From Mesostigma viride (taxonomy: Eukaryota > Streptophyta > Mesostigmatophyceae > Mesostigmatales > Mesostigmataceae): 64,000 bases of DNA. The DNA is taken from the NCBI GenBank assembly GCA_009746045.1, contig RPFO01000213.1:12600063-12664062 (forward strand). Reading direction: 5' to 3'. Shown here piece by piece: positions 1-11,463 of this stretch (its first letter is position 1; every line of letters begins with the position of its first letter). The position numbers were made by a program, and so were the translations under genes. A model generated the notes under the pieces. That model ran no database searches, was not told the origin of the DNA, and saw nothing but the letters and a program-made list of their open reading frames with translations.

Positions 1-477
1 GCGCAGCAACCTCTAGAGACGGCGCGCAGCAGCACCGTTGTTTGATCTCTCCAATGCAGGCATACGCCACGCCCTTGACATGATTCTATTATTGGCGCAA
101 GTACGAAGTACAATGAGAAACAAGCCTGTGCAGGTACAAAAGCAAAAGCGTTTCTAAACAGTGCTAAGCCTTACGAAATCGTATTGGACATCACGAAGAC
201 TTCAAAAATCATTTAAAACGCTTTCAGAACTCTATAAACCTTAACCTGGCGACACCTTACTGAGTTACTAACTTATTTGCTTATTACGCCCTGGGTAACC
301 CTGGCAGTTCCCCTACCAAAAGCTACAACGGTGACCATATGCCAGGTACCCATGGCCGCGAAGATCAAACCACCTGTTTAAAGTAAAGAGGAAATGCTGT
401 GGACGTTGACGTGGCACAAACACAGCCCCATGACTCGCGATCGTAATATATACTACTGTACATCATCTTCCACGAAA
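1..477. other. No gene recognised; downstream flank of Gemin6-like gene
   Basis: I see no conserved coding segment here on either strand. It lies beyond the 3' end of the minus-strand Sm-fold gene, so it could hold its 3' UTR or a further exon. An open frame from 394 to 699 runs through the diverged repeats that follow and has no recognisable similarity. Confidence 0.4.
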
Positions 478-795
478 TCGACCCCTAACTGTGGGGTTAG
501 CTTGTTTGGGTGCATAGGGGGCGAAGGCTGGGCTGTTATAGTATTATTCAACGTGTCACGAGGGTGGCCCCTGACTGTGGAGCTAGGTTGCTTGGGTGCA
601 TTGGGGGCGAGGGCTAGGCTATCATACTGTCATAGTGTCCCGGTACGCTTCACGAGGGTGACCCCTAACTGTGGGGTCAGCTTGCTTGGGTGCGTATAGG
701 GGGCGAAGGCTGGGCTAGAGTAATGTTATAGTATCCTTCAGCGGTTCATGAGGGTCACGGGTGACCTCTGACTATGGGGTCAGCTTGCTTTAGCC
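478..795. repeat. Diverged tandem repeat, four units of about 90-98 bp
   Basis: Four units begin near 480, 566, 660 and 758. Each starts with a variant of acccctaactgtggggt, followed by cttgggtgcat-like and ggggcgaaggctgggct-like blocks. The last unit runs into the 3' end of the minus-strand gene. Confidence 0.85.
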
Positions 796-1515
796 TAGGG
801 TAACTTGGGGGATGGGGAAAAAGAAGGTGGCGCACCTTTTTCAACAAAACCTTGGCACGGCTGTACGCGCGTTCCGCGTTCTCTTCCTCTTGTCGAAGGG
901 TCTCGGGCGTTACGTCCAGCGCAGGCGCAGCGCCACCCCTGTCTTCAGCCCGGGCGCCGGGGTCTTCATGTCCGAGGGGCTGCAGGGCACCTGGAAACGG
1001 GTGCAGGGAGTCCGTGTCTAGGACCACATACGACGATGGCTCCAAGTCTGCAAACGGCAGGTCAGGCACGTTTTTTCGGCGCACGGATTTACAAGGACAC
1101 GGGCCGTTTGCACCTTAGTAGCTCGTTGGTGGCACGTGCATGATGCTACGGGCAAGGCAAGGCCAGCCCAGTGGCCGGTGGACAAGAAAGCAGCAATCTG
1201 CATACATGTTCCGCATACGGCAGAAACTGTGGTGTTCAGCGGGAAACAACTGTGACACAGGTAGCGGTGTGCAACGCTTGCACGGGAGGAGCACGCACCG
1301 TCGACGGACACAATCGAGGTGCCAACAATAATTTCGACTCCCTCGAGGTTGTTATCAAGCCGTCCTATGTCTTTTACAAGGGCGATGCAGTGGCTTTCCG
1401 GGTCAATGGTATATATGTGCCCAACGCAGACAGAGCCATCCACTAGCCGGACTGCGACCTGTCTACCGATCAGTCGCAGGATGTCGCGGTGCCCCGGCCT
1501 CCAGGCATCCAGCAT
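755..1515 (-). CDS. Sm-fold protein, Gemin6-like (two exons)
   Basis: Predicted exons (minus strand) are 1515..1299 and 1047..755. The donor G|GTGCGTGC and the acceptor TTTGCAG join in phase (1 + 2), giving 169 aa; human Gemin6 is 167 aa. The first 70 residues resemble an Sm fold: WRPGHRDILRLIGRQVAVRL, then GHIYTIDPES and CIALV, like the Gemin6 strand block ending in TDP and IVLV. Gemin6 is known as an SMN-complex subunit that pairs with Gemin7 in snRNP assembly. The second half has an acidic stretch and a helix (ETLRQEEENAERAYSRAK). The usual Gemin6 C-terminal domain is not recognisable, so a further exon may be missed. It could instead be another LSm-like protein. The start is the first ATG of the open frame. 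It is divergent from DEG5. Confidence 0.55.
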
Positions 1516-2226
1516 TTTATCTCGACCTTCTATGCATTTCTAGTTCAGTCGCAATGCCTGCGATATATTTGAAACATGATAAAACGTAAAATCTAGGCTT
1601 ACACAAATGTTTTGCCTCTGGGTTTAGGATTTCCCTTTTATCAGCCCATCAGGCTTTGCTCTCCCGTCTCCATCCAACCGAAAATCGAGAGAATAAATAA
1701 TCGATGTGACAGGGTTATGCTGCCGCTGATCACGTGATTTCCCAATGCCCCCAGGTTCCCGCCATAATCCGCTAATCCGCTACACCCTTCCTCCACATCG
1801 TTTGGAAGTTCCGTTTATGAGCTAAACAGTACCTACCAATCTGTAACGCGTGTTCGTTCTCCTCGTGGCAACGGCGCGCTCAGTCCAAGTTCTATCTAGT
1901 GTTCATTGAAGTCCTTCCACGGTCTGGGAACTGATAGAGATCGACCTGACTGATTCAGCGATCGCCCAAGAACTTACAGAATGCTTCGCAGGTTGCAGGC
2001 ACTGTACATACAGTCTTGCAAATGCCACCTGTGCACAATGTGGCTATGAAGCACGCTCTGACCAGCCTGCCTGGCATCAAACTGTAGGCCGCTCGCCTTG
2101 CAAAACTTGATCCGATAACGTGGCCTATAACGCACTAACCAAATTTCAAAGAATTGAGAAAGTTTTTGCTCCCAGCATCTCACGACAAACGCGGCAGACG
2201 CTGTGAATTTTTCGTTGGCCGCTACA
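1516..2226. promoter_or_regulatory. Divergent intergenic region (Gemin6-like / DEG5)
   Basis: These 711 bp separate two start codons facing away from each other, so they probably hold both promoters and 5' UTRs. I see no convincing TATA box or other defined motif. The centre (about 1560-1800) is AT-richer than the exons. Confidence 0.45.
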
Positions 2227-5200
2227 ATGGCAGGCACGTCTTGTGGCAGGGCCGCACTGACATGTGCAATCCTCCCAACGACCTGTTACACTAGTCTGCC
2301 TTGCAAGCCCTGGGCACGCAATCGGCTACCCAAGCCTTTAACAGAGGTCGTCCAGATTAGTGGCCGGAGCCGACGAACAACGTGTTGCCGAGAGCACGCA
2401 ACTCACGTCACCAGGAGAGATACATTATCAGGTGGGTGCACACTAGCCTCTGCAGGACAATTGCTTGCTTTGGACTTCGCGGAATTCGCACTGCAGTTTA
2501 TGCTGGATGGGACATGCTTGTTGGCTATCCTGCCCTTGCATTTCGCACCTGACTAACCCGCGTCAGTCACGACAACCGAATTTCCCAGCACTAAGTCTTC
2601 ATCCTGTTTACGTGCGCGCGGGCACTTGCAGCAATCCTTGTCGCGCTGGGAGCGACCAGTCTTCTACCGACACCTGGGCAGGCAGCTTCTTTTGATGGCT
2701 TGGATGAGGAGGAGGCCGCCAATGTTGCCCTATTTGAGGTGACGTCATCCGCGACAGCTGTAGTAATGACATTAACCCATACCCCACGGTGTCGTGGCGA
2801 AAGAGAAGAGCTGCCACATGTAGTAGTATTACATTATTAATACCTTATTATTACGTTATTTATTGAAAGGCACCACTGGCTCAGTTCACCTCTCTCTCCA
2901 TGGTGGCGATGCTCATTACGGGGGTAGGGGTGGGGTGGGGTGGGGTGGGGTGGGGTGGGGTGGGGTGGGGTGGGGTGGGGTGGGGTGGGGTGGGGTGGGG
3001 TGGGGTGGGGTGGGGTGGGGTGGGGTGGGGTGGGGTGGGGTGGGGTGGGGTGGGGTGGGGTGGGGTGGGGTGGGGTGGGGTGGGGTGGGGTGGGGTGGGG
3101 TGGGGTGGGGTGGGGTGGGGTGGGGTGGGGTGGGGGAAGCGATTGAGGTACTGACTGCAAACGGTGGGTGACTGCTAGGGATTGCCAAGGGGTGGCTGTG
3201 GGCATGGGTGTGGGGGTCCCAGAGTGAGGAGGAGGGGAGTGCTCTGTGCATCTGATGTGCTAGTACTGTAGCAAGCATGCATGGCACACGACCGTGCTGA
3301 GGAAAATGTTGGCAGCGGCATCATCGTAAGCTTAAGGCCTGAGCGTCTGCTTGCCAAGAGCTTGTTGGGTGGGGGTCCTAGGTAGCAGAAAGGTTGATGC
3401 ACACAGGCAATAGAGTACTAGTATAAGTACATTTTGATTGTGTTGTGGTTGCATACCTGCAGCGTCTGCATTGTGAATGCTGCTGGGTTGACGCACGCAC
3501 ACTGTGTCTGATGGCCGATGGGCCACGTTGTGGGGTGGGGTGGCTGACAATCTCATTGTCCACCTATCGAGTTTGCTCATCCAATTTTTCGGGATTCGCA
3601 TAGTAAGGGGTGTCTCAGGGTTTCATCGTGTTGTACTTCCCTTGCTGGGGTTTGAGCCATTGCGACGGCGCAAGCTGCCGATGGAGACGCGCTGGCTGCG
3701 TCATGCGGCTGCTTCGTGCGGCTGTTGCGTGCTGCCGTTGCGTGCTGCCCTATCCGCTTGGCTCCGGCTCATCGTGCGTACACCCAAGTTCGCTTACTGC
3801 ACTGGTGCCCACACCCAAGGTCGCTAACTGCACTGGTGCCCACACCCACAAGCCCACGTAACGTGTGCGCCCGCTTTGATGGGGCATAAGCCCGCATGGA
3901 TGGGGCGCTGCTAGCACCCGCTGCCCACATGAGATGTTTGGAAAAGCTCCGGACGCTAGCATAGATGTTTGGGAAGCTCCAGACGCTGGCATAAGGTATG
4001 TGGGAAAACTCCCAACGCTGGCATAAGGTGTTGGAAAAACTCCAAACGCTAGCAGAACATATTTGAAAGAAATCCATACGCTCGGGATGACGTCAAATTC
4101 ACCACAACATGGGCGCATGCTGGTCATGGAAACGAACATGGACCTAACATGTCTGGCTTCCGCGTTTGGGTCATGACAACCAATCAGCGTATAATGGCCT
4201 CCTTGCCACGAGCTGACACATATTCTATTCTCACCTCTGTCCCCTTCTTATCCCCCCCCCCCCCTCTCCTTCCGTGTGCGTCCTGGCCGCGTATACGCAA
4301 TCCCCATGTTTGAATATTTAATCGATTTCGTATACTAATATAATATACTGTTCTACGATTATATTCTATGATTCTGCTGCTGGCAGTCGGCACTCCCCGC
4401 CGTCGTGTCCATCCTGGACTTCAAGGCCAGGGGCACGGCGGGCGGCCTGACAGGTGCCGGCCAGGGAGGGGCCAGCATGGAGGAGTTCGAGGGCGTGGGC
4501 ACAGGGGTGGTGTGGGACAAATACGGCCATGTGGTGAGTCTTGTTGTCGGACGGTCTGCTTATTGCACCCCTATTGTTATACAGGGGTGGTGTGGGACAA
4601 CTGTGGCCAATGATCCAGCTTGCTTGCCTCCTATGCGACCTGTTTGCCTCGCCCATGGTCACAATGGTCTACTGTCGTTCTGCAGCACCCGCCTCATCGA
4701 CTCGACCTGTTCGCCCGACCTGTTCCAATATGCAGTCTACCCCACCGTTGTCCTTGCAGTTTGAATGGCTTTCTTGTACGCCTATCCCCTCTAATCCTTG
4801 CGTTCCATCTGCCCCGAACCCACCCACCCACCCACCCACCCACCCACCCACCCACCCACCCACCCACCCACCCACCCACCCACCCACCCACCCACCCACC
4901 CACCCACCCACCCACCCACCCACCCACCCACCCACCCACCCACCCACCCACCCACCCACCCACCCACCCACCCACCCACCCACCCACCCACCCACCCACC
5001 CACCCACCCACCCACCCACCCACCCACCCACCCACCCACCCACCCACCCACCCACCCACCCACCCACCCACCCACCCACCCACCCACCCACCCACCCACC
5101 CACCCACCCACCCACCCACCCACCCACCCACCCACCCTTCTCTCCTCGATGCCGCCGAAGGTCACCAACTACCACGTGATCGCCAAACTGGCCGAGGACA

Positions 5201-8200
5201 CCAAGAACCAGCAGATCTGCCGGGTATGCTATCTTGTATGCTATCTTGTGGTAGTACTACTATCATATTGCTGGCGCCACCTGGCACACGGTCAAGTGTA
5301 CTGTGGATGAGGACACCAAGGACCAGCAGAATCTGCCGGGTGGGTGCTGCTGTACTTGACGTGGTGTGATGCACTTTGCAATGATGCACCAGTTTGCACC
5401 TAGTATAAAAGCGATGAGGACACCAAGGGCCAGCAGATATGCCTTGTGGGTGCTCTTTCGCAAATTAAAATCTTCGCAAGTTTCCAGGCCCAGTGATACG
5501 CCATAAGGAAGCTAGCATACGGGGACGTTTTGATGGCGACGCCAAGAATAGGCGGATATAGCTGGTAGGTGGTCGTATCTGGCTGTTTCCGACAACCGCG
5601 GAACTTGCGTACTTTGGGGGGGGGGGGGGTGTTCAGACCCACCCACACCACCCCTCCCCCCGGAGTATGACCCCCTCACACCCAAGCTGGGTTTTGAGAG
5701 TCCATCCCCCCCAAAATGGGTGCGACCCTGCCACGACAGGTATTTTGCAGGGGGGGGTAAAGGGAGGGGGAACCCCACCCCACCGCCCTGGGTCGCAAAG
5801 GGGGGGTCGGAGGCGTCGAACCCCGGGGAAGGGGGGGGTGGCGAGAGCAATGTGCATTCGCTCTGGGTTGTCACGAATAGCCAGTTGTTGTGTGATGAGT
5901 TCAGTGGTGATCCTTATGGCAGGCTTGCCGGGCGGTTGTTCTTACTACAACATGTCCAGAGAGAATGTACGGTTCAGGTTGACAGTGTTTGAGGATCACG
6001 TTTCTAATGCCTTGCTTTGGCACACCCATGGAATAGATAACTGTTGTAGTAGTTGTGTGCTATCTAAATATAGCGTGCCCTATTCCTGGCATCCCGCGCG
6101 ATGCGACAAACCCTCGCCCACCCCAAAAGAACAGAGTACAAACTTGGCTTAAGAGTACAAACTAGACTAGAAGAGAACAAACTAAAAGAGCACAAACTAT
6201 GTTGTCTAAAACCTGGACATTTCCCGCCCCTTGCATGCCCCCCTCGTACATGTGGCGCCCCTGGCCAGGTGGTCACCACCAGCACCAAGGGGGAGCCCCT
6301 CTCGTTGGACGCACGGCTGGTCGGGTTTGACCGCAACACGGACCTGGCGGTGCTGCAGGTAAAGCCCGACTACATATACCAGTACTGCACTGTGTGGCTT
6401 TATTTATGTTTAATCGGGTGCCTTCACTCTGATGTAAGTAATTATAGTCTTTAATATATATATTCAGAAGTGATTGCTGGTACAACAGACCTTGAAGTAC
6501 TGCAGATACGGCCACATTCAATCGACTCGTACTCCTGTAATGGTGGCCAGCTCATGAAATACCTCCAGGCTGGCAGAGGGACCTCGCGGTGCTGCAGGTA
6601 TGCTAATTAACATAGTAGTATATTTGGCAGTGTTAGTTGTGCTAATTGTCGTATATTACTTGTGCTAGTTGTGGTATGTTACCTACTAGTATACATAGTT
6701 TTCCAGCTGCCTTGCGAGGCAACTGGTGATGTGAGCACAGCTGCCGGCGTAGATAGGAGCACAGCTGCTGGCTGCCACCTCGCCATGCATGCCCGCATAA
6801 CATCCAGATTCACACGGGTAAAAAGTACGGGTTAAATAAACGTAAGGTGGTTAAGTGTAGGTGGTTAAGTAATAAGTAAAGTAGGTGCTTCATGAATAAA
6901 CATAAAGTGCTTAAGGATAGTTGGTTAAGTAATAAGTAAAGTAGGTGGTTCAGTAATAAACGTAAGTTGGTTAAGTGTAGGTGGTTAAGTAATAAGTAAA
7001 GTAGGTGCTTCATTAATAAGCATAAGGTGCTTAAGGATAGTTGGTAAAGTAATATGTGAAGTAGGTGGTTCAGTAATAAACATAAGTTGGTTAAGTGTAG
7101 GTCAAATGTATTCCTACATAAGGTGGTGGCTATGTCCCTCGCTGTGGGTTCCTTCTCAACGGGCCTTGTGCTCACAAACTACGCTGGTGAAAGGGTCTAC
7201 CCATCACTTCTCGTGCCGTGTTGCAGGTTCACTGAACCAAATGGGTATTATATTCACTTTACTTGGCCTGGGGTGGAGTCTTAGTCATCATTCCTCGTGC
7301 CGTGTGGCAGGTCCAATCATCTGAATGAGTCGTATACTCACTCATAGATATGGGCGGGTAACTTGATACTTGTTCCTTGTGCCCCGTGCCAGGTTTGCTA
7401 CATCAAGGTTCACTTACTAACATACCCACTTACTTACTTGCTAACCTTGGGTGGGAATCTTTTCTCTTGCCGCGTGCCAGGTTCACTTGTTTTAGGGCTG
7501 TCATGTATCTTACTAAGCTTGGGCTTCCCAACTCGCCATCACGTGTCCACGTGCCGCGTGCCAGGTGGACGTGCCGAGTGACAGCCGCCTACAGCCCATC
7601 CGCCTGGGCTCCTCCAAAGACCTCCGTGTCGGCCAGAACTGCTATGCGATCGGCAACCCTTATGGCCTCAGCTACACGCTCACGGCGGGGGTATGTTATG
7701 TCTTCCATGCTACAAGCTGTATGCAGGTATGGTTTGACAGGTGATCATGCATAGGGGGCATAGGGTCATGCGACTAGCCTGTGTTAGGCAGACCATTTCC
7801 TGTGTCCATGGACTCACGTTCTTGCAGGGCCCATGATGCCATGTGGGCTGAGACTTGAGGCCTGTGGGGATGAAGTCGTCATGTGACTGGTCTGTCAGAC
7901 AGAGCTAGGAGCTCTATTCACGGGGGGAGGAATGTAACCGTATTTTATGACAGTGAGCATACTGTTGCATCCAAGTGGACGGGAACTTGGAGTTCAGAGT
8001 TCAGTGTAGATGGCTGAATTCAGTATATGGCCAAAGCGTAATGATTGCTGGCCTGACTTGACTTTTGGGGCTTATGCGCAGAGTATCTTTCAATGGTCCC
8101 CTAAGGCCTCAGCTACATGGTCACCGCGTGGTCCTTTTAGTAGGACTGCATCCTTGTTATGTGGAAACGTGGTCCCCTATCAAACTTCTGGTTCGATAAA

Positions 8201-10144
8201 CGGGGGGGTTCTAAAGGCAGAGTCACCTCTATGTCTAGTACTTACACTTCATTGTGCAGCTTGTCTCTGCAAAGTTTTTAATAATACTTGCAATGTATCC
8301 TTCTTCCTGCATGCAGGAGTAAAGTAAGTGGAAGTTGTGGCTATTTGTGACGAGCGGTGGCGTTTAGTAGACGAGCTGTGGCTGTGTGTGAGAAAGGAGG
8401 TTTCTCTTACGCTCTACCTGCGAGGGGTTTCTCTGCACCCTACTTTCTGAGGATCGCACCTCTGTGTACGGGTATAGGAAAAGCAGATGTACGTCCACAC
8501 ATTTGCAGCTTCTACAAATGAGAGGTGCTAACCCTACTGGCCTAAAAACAATGTCAGCTGTCCTCATCTCAACATAAACTGCCCGACCCCACCCCACCAC
8601 CGGTGGCTGCCACCCGTGACAGGTCGTCAGCGGTATGGCGCGCAACATCCCATCGCCAGGTGGCGTGGCCATCCCGGGCGCCATCCAGACGGACGCTGCC
8701 ATCAGCCAAGGTCTGTTGGAATGAGGGAGAGAGGGATTGGAAACATGCCCACCGTCAGCCAAGGTGCGCTGAATGGAGGGAGGGATAAGAGATTGGTTTG
8801 GTTGACCTTCATGTTCTCCTATCCCTCCTATTGGAATGTTATTTAGGATGGTGTTAAAAAGTTGAGATTGGTTTGGTTGACCTTCATGTTCTCCTATCCC
8901 TCCTATTGGAATGTTATTTAGGATGGTGTTAAAAAGTTGAGATTGGTTTGGTTGACCTTCATGTTCTCCTATCCCTCCTATTGGAATGTTATTTAGGATG
9001 GTGTTAAAAAGTTGAGCATTTTGGCGTCATCATGCTACCTACAAAGCACGCGGCCCTAATGCTGTTTCTTTAAGGCGGGATCCGTGGTGGTATTTCATAC
9101 TAACTAGTTTGCTGTTTCTTAAAGGTGGGGTCCGTGTCAGCTTGTATTTCTTACAAACTAGGTGGCTGTTTCTTAAAGGTGGGATCCGTGTTGACTCCTC
9201 CTGCGACGGTGGCCCCGTTTGCCGTTTGCGGATTGCTGCAACAGGCAACTCGGGTGGCCCATTGCTGGATTCCAGTGGGCGGGCGATTGGCATCAACACC
9301 GCCACCTTTACGCGGAAAGGTAAGCAATGTCTGCACATCCTATCCAGTATGGTATGATTCTGGCAGCCATGTCACCATGTGTGAGCCTCTTGACTTGATT
9401 ACACAAAGAATTTTTCTTTTTTTACTGCCCCACAGTTGCTGTGCGTGGGCAGTGGATTGCACAGTATCCCCCACTGGCATAGAGCAGCACCAGGACTTGA
9501 AAAATCTGTCCCAGTGCCAAGGCCTCATTCCCATTCCACAGTGGTACAGCGCTATCAATGAGACAACCAGCGCACACTGAGATGCAACCGCAAAGTAATG
9601 AGCACTGTGGTGCTTTCTTGCCAGCACCTGTTCATGCGAGAACACTGATAGCTGCTATAGTAGTATGTATCAGGCAAGTACATCCATGGCAAGGCTATGT
9701 GGAATCTGTGTTCAGACTGCGATGGTTCCTTGGAGTACCCTTTGATCTCAGCTGCTCGGCTGGATGTCTAGTCAAGCAACGCATCCACTACACTTCGGCT
9801 ACACAGCCGCCTCGTCCGCCGTTACCGTTGTATAAGACAGCTTGGATGAGGATTACATCCCCATCTATTGCAGCTAGGGTTGGGGAATAATGCAGACGAT
9901 CGTTGTTGTAAGTTTTGTGTTATTATCATGAGAGTAGCCTAGTATCCCTGTGGCATGCCTATGCACATGGCATGCAAGTAATTACTTACACAAGCAAGGC
10001 TAACGCACCTGCGCTTCCTTTTCTGCATGTCGTATGCGCGGGCATGCAGGTTCGGGCATGTCATCTGGAGTGAACTTTGCAATCGGGATGGACACCGTCT
10101 ACTCGGTGGTCCCTCGCCTCATTGTCTCAGGGTCCAAGAAGTAA
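2227..10144 (+). CDS. Thylakoid-lumen Deg protease, DEG5-like (9 exons)
   Basis: Exons: 2227-2431, 2632-2738, 4387-4533, 5161-5223, 6269-6358, 7565-7690, 8623-8710, 9245-9319 and 10050-10144. All phases agree and give 331 aa, close to Arabidopsis DEG5 (323 aa). The N-terminus is a chloroplast transit peptide followed by a twin-arginine thylakoid signal (TRRDTLS joined to AILVALGATSLL, then GQAA|SF), so the mature protein should lie in the lumen. The trypsin-like triad is complete: His158 in VTNYHV, Asp199 in NTDLAVLQ, Ser278 in GNSGGPLLD. The protein stops after VVPRLIVSGSKK, as DEG5 does, with no PDZ domain. In plants DEG5 works with the PDZ-bearing DEG8 in turnover of damaged photosystem II proteins. 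The AA|GTAAGG at the stop also looks like a donor, so a longer isoform is conceivable. Introns carry two large microsatellites and many duplicated exon edges. Confidence 0.95.
2927..3134 (+). repeat. (GGGGT)n pentanucleotide array, about 41 copies, DEG5 intron 2
   Basis: This is a nearly perfect run of GGGGT on the coding strand of DEG5, so the intron RNA would carry consecutive G-quartet motifs. The open frames across it (poly-GWGGV or poly-PPHPT) are artefacts of the repeat. Confidence 0.98.
3765..3850 (+). repeat. Two-copy 31-bp direct repeat
   Basis: The motif ctgcactggtgcccacaccc occurs twice with a similar preceding cgctaa/cgctta block, inside DEG5 intron 2. The rest of this intron (3135-4386) shows no other gene. 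Confidence 0.7.
3930..4085 (+). repeat. Diverged minisatellite, about 32-bp unit, 4-5 copies
   Basis: Units share an aaactccaaacgctagca-like core (3945, 3977, 4010, 4042 and a weaker fifth copy near 4070). It lies inside DEG5 intron 2. Confidence 0.75.
4817..5138 (+). repeat. (CCCA)n tetranucleotide array, about 80 copies, DEG5 intron 3
   Basis: This is an uninterrupted CCCA run ending about 20 bp before the exon 4 acceptor. Here the coding strand is C-rich, the opposite asymmetry to the GGGGT array in the preceding intron. The THPP and GGWV frames are artefacts. Confidence 0.98.
5309..5570 (+). repeat. Decayed copies of the DEG5 exon 4 end and donor
   Basis: The exon 4 edge gaggacaccaagaaccagca (from 5195) with its donor recurs at 5309-5346 and 5416-5454, and weakly at 5533-5570, inside intron 4. 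Each copy keeps a GT(G/A)G-type sequence where the donor would be. Confidence 0.85.
6478..6602 (+). repeat. Two decayed copies of the DEG5 exon 5 end
   Basis: The exon 5 edge gacctggcggtgctgcag followed by gta recurs at 6579-6600 (gacctcgcggtgctgcag followed by gtatgc) and, more diverged, near 6491-6512. Confidence 0.8.
6835..7105 (+). repeat. AT-rich minisatellite, about 60-bp unit
   Basis: Units built from ggttaagtaataagtaaagt alternate in two subtypes across DEG5 intron 5. It encodes nothing recognisable; the minus frame (LLNHLLYLLL) is an artefact. Confidence 0.85.
7205..7570 (+). repeat. Ladder of five acceptor-like copies before DEG5 exon 6
   Basis: Variants of ctygtgccgygtgccaggt occur at about 7205, 7290, 7374, 7466 and 7548, spaced 82-92 bp. 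Only the last, at 7564/7565, joins in phase and opens into conserved protease sequence. The other four lie in intron 5. Confidence 0.85.
8790..9018 (+). repeat. 75-bp tandem repeat, three near-identical copies
   Basis: Copies begin with gattggtttggttgacctt at 8791, 8866 and 8941. They lie in DEG5 intron 7 and are almost identical, hence recent. Confidence 0.95.
9055..9195 (+). repeat. About 58-bp tandem repeat, three copies, upstream of DEG5 exon 8
   Basis: The unit core gctgtttcttaaaggtgggg occurs near 9060, 9111 and 9164. The third copy lies 60 bp from the exon 8 acceptor. Confidence 0.85.
9795..9912 (+). repeat. Fragment of a dispersed element inside DEG5 intron 8
   Basis: This segment closely matches 50105-50212. 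Both contain tgaggattacatccccatct and continue to aatgcagacgat or gatgcagacgat. Here the frame is broken by a stop and the copy is a relic. The region before it (9540-9580) shares tatcaatgagacaaccagcg with 41113-41132. Confidence 0.75.
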
Positions 10145-11463
10145 GGAGGCAAAGGCCCGGGGGCAGTTCGCTTGGGTCATTCTTAGCTCCCTGTGTGAAC
10201 GTGTTATGCAGGCTGCAGCACAGCATTCCTTGGGAGTCATCGCCGCCCCGGCCATGTGTCTACATGTGTGCGAGTGACATAATGTAGGCAACTTTTAAAG
10301 CTTGGGTATCGATGCATGGACGCACAGCGAAATATGAATTCTGCAATCCATTAATAATCAAATACGCGCTCCCGTTGGGGGGTCACGGAGCACAATAATA
10401 CAGAGTTTAAGTGCATTTCATCCCTGGATGTTGCACACTGGGAAGGGGGCAGAGACACCCGTCTTCCCTCATGCCCGGAGGCAATTAGCCACAGCTGCAA
10501 TCAAGACTACTCACGAGGAGAGTCTGGTATAACTGTGCATGGGTGCACTAATGCTGAAATGTGCGTGGGTGACATGGCGGGGGCAAATTGTCTGGCACAA
10601 TTGATGAAACTGTAGACTGATCGAAGTGTGCGGGTAGACATGCGGGTGCATAGGCTGAACTAACGTAAGGTAGCCGGTAGTATCTGCAATCCATGACTGT
10701 GCGCCGGCCGCCTCAATAAATTGCAATGATTTTGCTGCATGGCTTGTGAGAATGCACGCGCACGCAGCTACAGTGACCAGCTGTCCATGCGGGCATCACT
10801 CTCTAATCGGGCTGCATATATAGTGTGTGTGCAGATCGTAAAAACAATGTGCAAAGCACATGCATGGTTGTGTACGTGGCGCAACGTATACATGGGCCCG
10901 GCTGGGGGACGTGCGTATTAAGTGACACAACTATTCCTGGACGCATGGCGATCCAATGCCGTGGTATGTGCACACGTCGGGGACATTATCAATCAGGGAG
11001 CTGCATGGCATAAAAAACTGGGGTGGATTAATGTACTAATCCAACAGGTTCTAAGTGGGCGTTCTATGTATATAAAGTGGATGTCAAAGCACTCAGACAA
11101 AGTGGTGATACAGTGCATGACAAAGCACTCAGAGAAGTGGGCCGCGGCTGTAGACCAGCTATTGGGTAGATATGTTGCATGACCGATGCAGATGGTACAT
11201 ATATAGGGGTCGTACATCATTGTATCTAGAATGCTTCCACCACCATGAGGGATCGACGCAAACACGCATGTGTCGAAATGATTCAAAAATATACACACTG
11301 CAAGCCCCCCGATCCACCAAAGCGCAGCAGCCAAGGGCGATTTGTTGTAGCCACTGCCCACAAGGCACCAAGCAGCATGAACCCATCCCATTACTTCAGC
11401 GCGTGACAGAAAAACATTAGGATGCCCATTTTGCAAAAGCCTGTGCGCAGGAAACCCCACATC
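10145..11463. other. Convergent intergenic region (DEG5 / EIN2-like), no gene
   Basis: The 3' ends of DEG5 and the EIN2-like gene face each other here. No conserved open frame is visible. The part at 10355-10735 is a dispersed repeat arm described separately. A short direct repeat (caaagcactcagacaaagtgg-like) lies at 11083-11140. Confidence 0.5.
10355..10735 (+). repeat. Solo arm of the inverted-repeat element
   Basis: From cgctcccgttggggggtcac to gtagccggtagtat this matches the arm at 48335-48680 and, more distantly, the left arm at 42830-43185 (shared blocks tcacggagcac, gggcagaga, ccacagctgcaatc). It is an isolated copy without the ORF1-like gene. Confidence 0.8.

Noticed and set aside
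2927-3134. Possible chromosome end because of the G-rich GGGGT repeat
   Set aside because: It lies inside a DEG5 intron with exons on both sides in correct phase.
4541-5369. Open frames of repeated THPP or GGWV
   Set aside because: They arise from the (CCCA)n array and cross true DEG5 exon 4 in the wrong frame.
10142-10147. GTAAGG at the DEG5 stop as a donor to a PDZ exon
   Set aside because: No PDZ-like segment is visible downstream, and the length and ending agree with DEG5, which lacks PDZ.
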